Source: Drosophila persimilis
Taxonomy: Eukaryota > Arthropoda > Insecta > Diptera > Drosophilidae
Assembly: GCF_003286085.1 (NCBI RefSeq)
Contig: NW_020825312.1
Coordinates: 4,960,001-5,024,000 of the forward strand
Direction of reading: 5' to 3'
Length of the DNA: 64,000 nucleotides
Below the pieces are notes generated by a model. The model worked only from the letters and a program-made list of their open reading frames with translations. It ran no database searches and was not told the origin of the DNA. The stretch's first letter is position 1. Each line of letters opens with the position of its first letter. A program made the position numbers and the translations under genes. This document shows positions 59,451-64,000 of the stretch, in pieces.

Positions 59451-60984
59451 GATCTGGTCCGAGACTGCACTGGAGTCGACGAGTCGTACGGTTCGGCTTC
59501 GTTCGTTCTCCATTCGGTTCGGCTTGTACATAAATTTTAGGTCTCTCACAATGTTTACACAATGTCGACGTCGTTTTTGTTAAGATTGGCATTGCGGTTC
59601 TCTCTCTTCCTCCTCCTCCTCCTTCCCCTCCCCTTTTTCGCCGTCCTTTGGCTAAAGAATATGCAGATGAAATCAACCAAAAACATTATGCGTTGATAAT
59701 TAAGCCAAGGAATCTCAATTCTTAGTGTCAGGCTTGTCTTGTCGCCTTTTAAGTATTTGAGACAGAGAAAATTATGCAAAGGAGACGGCAAGGGAAAGCC
59801 AGCGGCGGCGGCAGCGATAAGTACTCGTATTCCGACAGAGGATGGACACTGAGAATCCAATTCACTCATTTTAATTTTATTGTTATTCCCCCTCTACCCC
59901 TGCCCTCTTTTATAGCCTTGCAACAGTCGAAATTGGTTAATGAGGAGGAATTTATGACAGTTACTCTTTACGAGATTAGCCAACGAGTCGAATTTCAGCT
60001 AGCCGAAATACTATCCCAATTTCATACAAATATGCACTCATTCTATTGAGCCTTTTCGGTAGCGTAGTTTGCGATATCCTTAATAAGTTTATTGTGGTGT
60101 TTTATGGATAATAGATAAAGAGGTGGAAAAATTGCGAAAGGTGGGCGTTCACGACGAATCAGTTGATTGATTCAAGGCGTGGTCGGCTCAAGAGAGTGTC
60201 AGATTAAAGATCAATTGTGCGTGTGTGAGGAGTGAGTGCTGAATGGCCCGTGCCCTAATGCAAGATGCTCTCTTTCGAGGACCATCCGTTTGTCGTATGC
60301 ATACAAACATGCAGAACGTAAGACGTTTGCTGTCCCTTTCTAGCACATATCTCTGAGCGCCGAGTGAGAGTGGATGGTCCTCACCACAGCGGACGACGTC
60401 ACCTTATTATTAAATTCCACTTGCCCTAGTGCAAGCGAATCTTAACCAAAAAGCGACAGATCGAGAGAGAGAGAGCGATAGCGAATAAGAATATATATTG
60501 ACAACATGGGACAGTGGGCAGTGCTTACTTAACTGCTGCCCAACTGGCTAATATTCTATCGATTAATGGCTGTGTGCTTTGCCAAAAGCTTTAAAGGATG
60601 CGGGGAAATGTCCTTCTAGCCATATCGCCCTCGCAGCAGGTTAGATCATGTTTAGCTTCGAGAATCGTTAAATGGAATATAGTAAGTAGTTTTCGAAATG
60701 TGCTTCATGAGATTTTATCACTCCTGCTGCCCTGTGCCCGCGCAGGGAAGCCCGTTTCAGCTTCAGTTCCTGGACAGCCGGTCAACCACCCACCCACCTC
60801 AGTGGTGCACAATTTAATGGTCATCTTGTTGGTTTTATGAGTCAGCAGAGCAGAGCCCCGGCTGAGGTTGCAGTAAATTTTAACTTGCAATTGTTTTAAT
60901 TGCCCGGGCCCGTCGTGCTCGCATATTTATGGCATAACGGAAATGAGTTAATAACAAAGTACAAGCCAAACAAGCAAACAACTG

Positions 60985-61034
60985 AACGCCACCGAGACAG
61001 AGCCAGAGACAGAGACAGAGCCAGCGCCAAAGAC

Positions 61035-61072
<38 letters not shown>
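60985..61072. repeat. (GA)n / GAGACA repeat
   Basis: GACAGAGCCAGAGACAGAGA units, then about 11 uninterrupted GA dinucleotides. GA runs of this kind bind GAGA factor and CLAMP in flies. Confidence 0.88.
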
Positions 61073-61073
<1 letters not shown>

Positions 61074-62251
61074 TTTAATACCTGACAGGGATAAACGTTT
61101 GTGTCCAACTGCGATTCCATCTGCTTGGCCATCTCCTTGCCTGGAAGTGGGTGGAGTGGATTCGGATCAGGAAATGGCAGATGGGTGATGGGGGATGGGG
61201 GACTGGATGTGGGTGGTGGTGGGGGTGGAGGCGTGTGGCGTTGTCATTTAAATGAAATTACTGTCAGATTTTAGAGAAATAAAATTTCGAAATTACCATT
61301 TTATATTACAGTTTTATGTACTCTCCAGTCCATTGCCAAAAATCTGTTCTCCAAGATTTTCGTATGCCAAAAAGACCGGTGCTTCGATTTATTACCATAC
61401 ACTGAACAACATAATTCTCTGTGGATCTTTCAGAGATCTTTTTGGCCTGGCTGTGCTCCATGGCTGAACATCAAAAAGCGATGGGAACTGACTTTAAAGT
61501 TTAAACTAAAAAAAAAGGAAGGGTTTTTTGGGATTTTAGATTTAAAGCTTATACTCTCTTTTCAGGTATTGTCTTCAAGGGTTCGCCATTTTGGGGGACT
61601 GAAATGCCTATTTTATTAGAAAATCCCTAATGGTCGATGAATTAAATTTCATATCTTGTATTGAATGCCATCCCTGCCGTTTTATTTAGATTCTAACATT
61701 CGTTTTCAACAAAATGACTTCACTTTCGATGTTCTAGGTCTTCCGTTTGACAATGGCCAACATTTTTTTACAACATATGCACATACCTGGGATTTATTTA
61801 CGATTCTTTTATAGCCATTTGCAACGGCTTGGCTTCTCCGGCGGAACATCAAAGCGATGGCCCAAAAAGCCATTAAGTGCTTACCAGGATTACAGCGATT
61901 GAATGCCTCCCCGACAGCAATCGATTCACGTTTCATATTGAGCAGTCCAATTCGGTCCCGGCTTTGTTCCGAGAAGCATTAAACAAATGCATTGACCGAC
62001 AGACCGGTAGCAGCAACAGCAACAGAAACACACGCAAATCTTGATTGAATCAACTTAATTTAGATCAGAGCACAGTGATTCGTGTGTGGTCGTAAAATGC
62101 GCGACATATTGGACCCTCGGACTTATCGCACGTCTCTCTCTCTCTCGCTCGCTCTCTGGGTGGGGACTGGCGTGTCCTGCACCCGTGCGTCTGTAAACTT
62201 TTATGACACGTGGTGTACTTGCCGCAACAAATAATACCGAAAACCACAAAC

Positions 62252-62256
62252 ACCAG

Positions 62257-62290
<34 letters not shown>

Positions 62291-62292
62291 CA
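62252..62292. repeat. (CAG)n trinucleotide repeat
   Basis: Nine or more CAG units, then AACAGCAGCAGCCAG; not within any supported coding frame. Confidence 0.9.
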
Positions 62293-63976
62293 GCGGGAAC
62301 AACAAGAAATGTATAATAATAATAAAAACAAATGAAAAAATCACGTAGTTTGTGGCCAGCACATCAGAGACACAAAAGGTGCCTGGGGGTCAGAGGGGGC
62401 TGGGCTGGGGTGGGGTGGTGCCATGTGATAGGAATGCCATTTTGCATGTTGCCTTCGTGTGACAAAGCAGCAGCCAATTACCAAACACCAAACACCAAAG
62501 GAGTCGACAGTGCGGCTACCGAATACGAGTGCCCGCCATTCAGATTCAGATTTCTTTATTGTACAAAATAATCTATGAAAAATAGTTGAATTTTGTACCT
62601 GTTAAGGCCTTAAATTTAAAAATATTTTAGAGATAGTTTAAAGCCTAAAAGCTCTACACAAATATGCCCTGATATTGGTTAAAGGAGTATGAGATACCCT
62701 TATACTCCACTAGTACCTGATATTAAAATGACAACTTTCAGCAGAAAATAAAAATGTACAAAGAAGAAACACCCAGAGAGAGAGAAAGGGAAAGAGCTGG
62801 GGACGAGTGGGTGGTTGGGTGCAGGCAGCAAACAGCAAGCAATCTTCCACTAACCGCAGCTCAAAACATTATCCTGTGCTGTGCCACCAATTTGATTTGA
62901 TAGTTTGCACAGCCTTCTTCTGTTCTCCTCCCACCCCTTGCCCCTTGCCTCTTGCCTCTTGCCACATCGACACCTCTAGTCGGCCCCTGCACCGCCGGCC
63001 CCTCTGACAATTGACACGTTAGCTTGGAAGCTTTGGCAGCAGCCGGCACAACAACTGAATATCCACTTTGGCCAGGAGCAGCCCCACCTCCACGTGCACC
63101 GCCACTCTGCCTGGCCAGCCTTGTTCGTTGTGTTTGTGTTACGACCATGTTGCACCTACGGACTGAACCTATGCCGGCTAACCAGGGCTAGAGGTGGAAG
63201 CGTGAGTTGATCGTGCCTTAGTTGAGAAGTTCTCGATATCCGCCCAGGCACTGGCACCTCGGTTGGAGAGGCCATAAGGTTAAGTGATCCTAAATGTCTT
63301 TATCTATTAATGTTAGAAAAACCCAATACACTCACGAAGGACCAGGACTACGACTCTGTTCTCATCACGCTCCCATCACGCTCCCATCCCATCCGATCTC
63401 ATCCCATTCATTGCCATACAAATTTGTTCGGCCCAGCCAAAGTCGTTTGTACGTGATTTCATCAAACATAAAAAGAAAATACTATACCAAAATAAACAAG
63501 AGCCAAATAAACCAACACCGAAAATAGATAGGAGGCGACTCGAGGCCGAAAAGAATTTTCAAATCGAATGCAAAAATGGTGCAAACTCTTGAATACAAAA
63601 TGCTTTGGAGCGACAACAGTAGGAGACAAAACTAAACTACAACCGAAACTACAAAAAAAAAACACAAAACCGAAAAAAAAAAAATATTGTACGAGTATTT
63701 GGTGTTCCCCGAGAGACGCGCGGGGCCTTTATCAGTAGAAAGTCGAAATGAAATCACAGAGAGAATGCACAGAAGCCATCGAGATGGTATGGGGATGGGC
63801 ATGGGGATGGTCTGGTGATGGGCACTGGCGGAATGGGAATGGGAGTCGTCTGGTTTCTGGTTCTGGTTTTTGGTCTGACGACCAATTTCTGGTCAGTGGC
63901 AAACTGAATTATATTTTGAGTGGTTGCCACTGCATCTCCTTTTCATCTCATCCCACGGCCCCCATCTGCTCCACAG

Positions 63977-64000
63977 CTACGAGTGCATTCACTGCTACTC
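63977..64000 (+). other. Possible start of an exon at the right edge
   Basis: A pyrimidine-rich stretch ending CATCTGCTCCACAG (63963-63976) makes a strong 3' splice site. The next 23 bases read, in one frame, Y-E-C-I-H-C-Y with no stop. The C-x-x-C pattern recalls the N terminus of Ly6/three-finger proteins or a zinc-binding unit, but seven residues are too few to decide. Confidence 0.25.

Larger units (their letters stand above)
44911..63976. other. 19-kb stretch without a recognisable gene
   Basis: No open frame resembles a known protein and none joins to a neighbour. The sequence is a mosaic of AT-rich blocks (about 45060-45670 and 54950-55260), simple repeats listed separately, and homeodomain-type TTAATTA/TAATTAATTA clusters (for example about 47418, 47481, 47602, 47776 and 57278). 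This is typical of enhancer-rich intergenic or long-intron DNA in flies. It lies upstream of ERGIC3 on the left and runs to a possible exon at the right edge. Confidence 0.55.

Noticed and set aside
63150-63280. GC-balanced non-repetitive stretch resembling a small RNA gene
   Set aside because: No stable cloverleaf, snRNA promoter or snoRNA box pair could be made out.

Overview
The window is animal nuclear DNA, almost certainly from a Drosophila species. Genes have short 55-70 nt introns, GT-AG splicing and AATAAA poly(A) signals. The proteins are close to fly Bld10/Cep135, Pdi, pyroglutamyl peptidase I, Pex3, FucTA, Msh6, Prp31, an ERGIC3 homologue and Romo1. From memory these genes lie near one another on Muller element D (3L of D. 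melanogaster). The species cannot be fixed from the sequence alone. No transposase, reverse transcriptase, tRNA, rRNA or CRISPR array was recognised.

Layout. 1-6.24 kb: 3' half of the centriolar gene Bld10/Cep135 (+), whose 4.3-kb intron holds a secreted cysteine-rich gene on the other strand. 6.37-11.97 kb (-): a very large repeat-built orphan protein. 12.4-16.1 kb (-): an unrecognised protein with two SUMO-interaction-like motifs. 16.2-18.9 kb: non-coding, with one copy of a dispersed repeat. 18.9-22.2 kb (-): Pdi. 22.9-23.7 kb (+): an intronless orphan with a signal peptide. 24.2-24.9 kb (-): pyroglutamyl peptidase I with a GC-AG intron. 26.0-27.2 kb (+): Pex3. 31.5-33.3 kb (+): FucTA. 35.1-38.9 kb (-) and 39.7-41.3 kb (+): Msh6 and Prp31, divergent. 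41.4-44.3 kb (-): the ERGIC3 homologue, with Romo1 (+) inside its third intron. 44.5-64 kb: no gene found, only dispersed and simple repeats. A possible splice acceptor and exon start lies at the last 24 bases, so this stretch may be intron or upstream DNA of a gene continuing to the right.

Exon joins were rebuilt by hand from splice sites and checked by reading-frame continuity; every multi-exon gene sums to a whole number of codons. The most interesting observations are three. First, a near-identical 22-bp block containing an unfolded-protein-response-like core (GACGTGGC on the gene strand) sits 121 and 129 bp upstream of the start codons of two secretory-pathway genes, Pdi and ERGIC3. Second, a dispersed TATACCG-containing repeat family has several copies here, some next to those promoters. 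Third, the orphan at 6.4-12 kb is built from homogenised tandem repeats. Two nested opposite-strand gene pairs, a GC-AG intron and two stop-free introns also matter for annotation.
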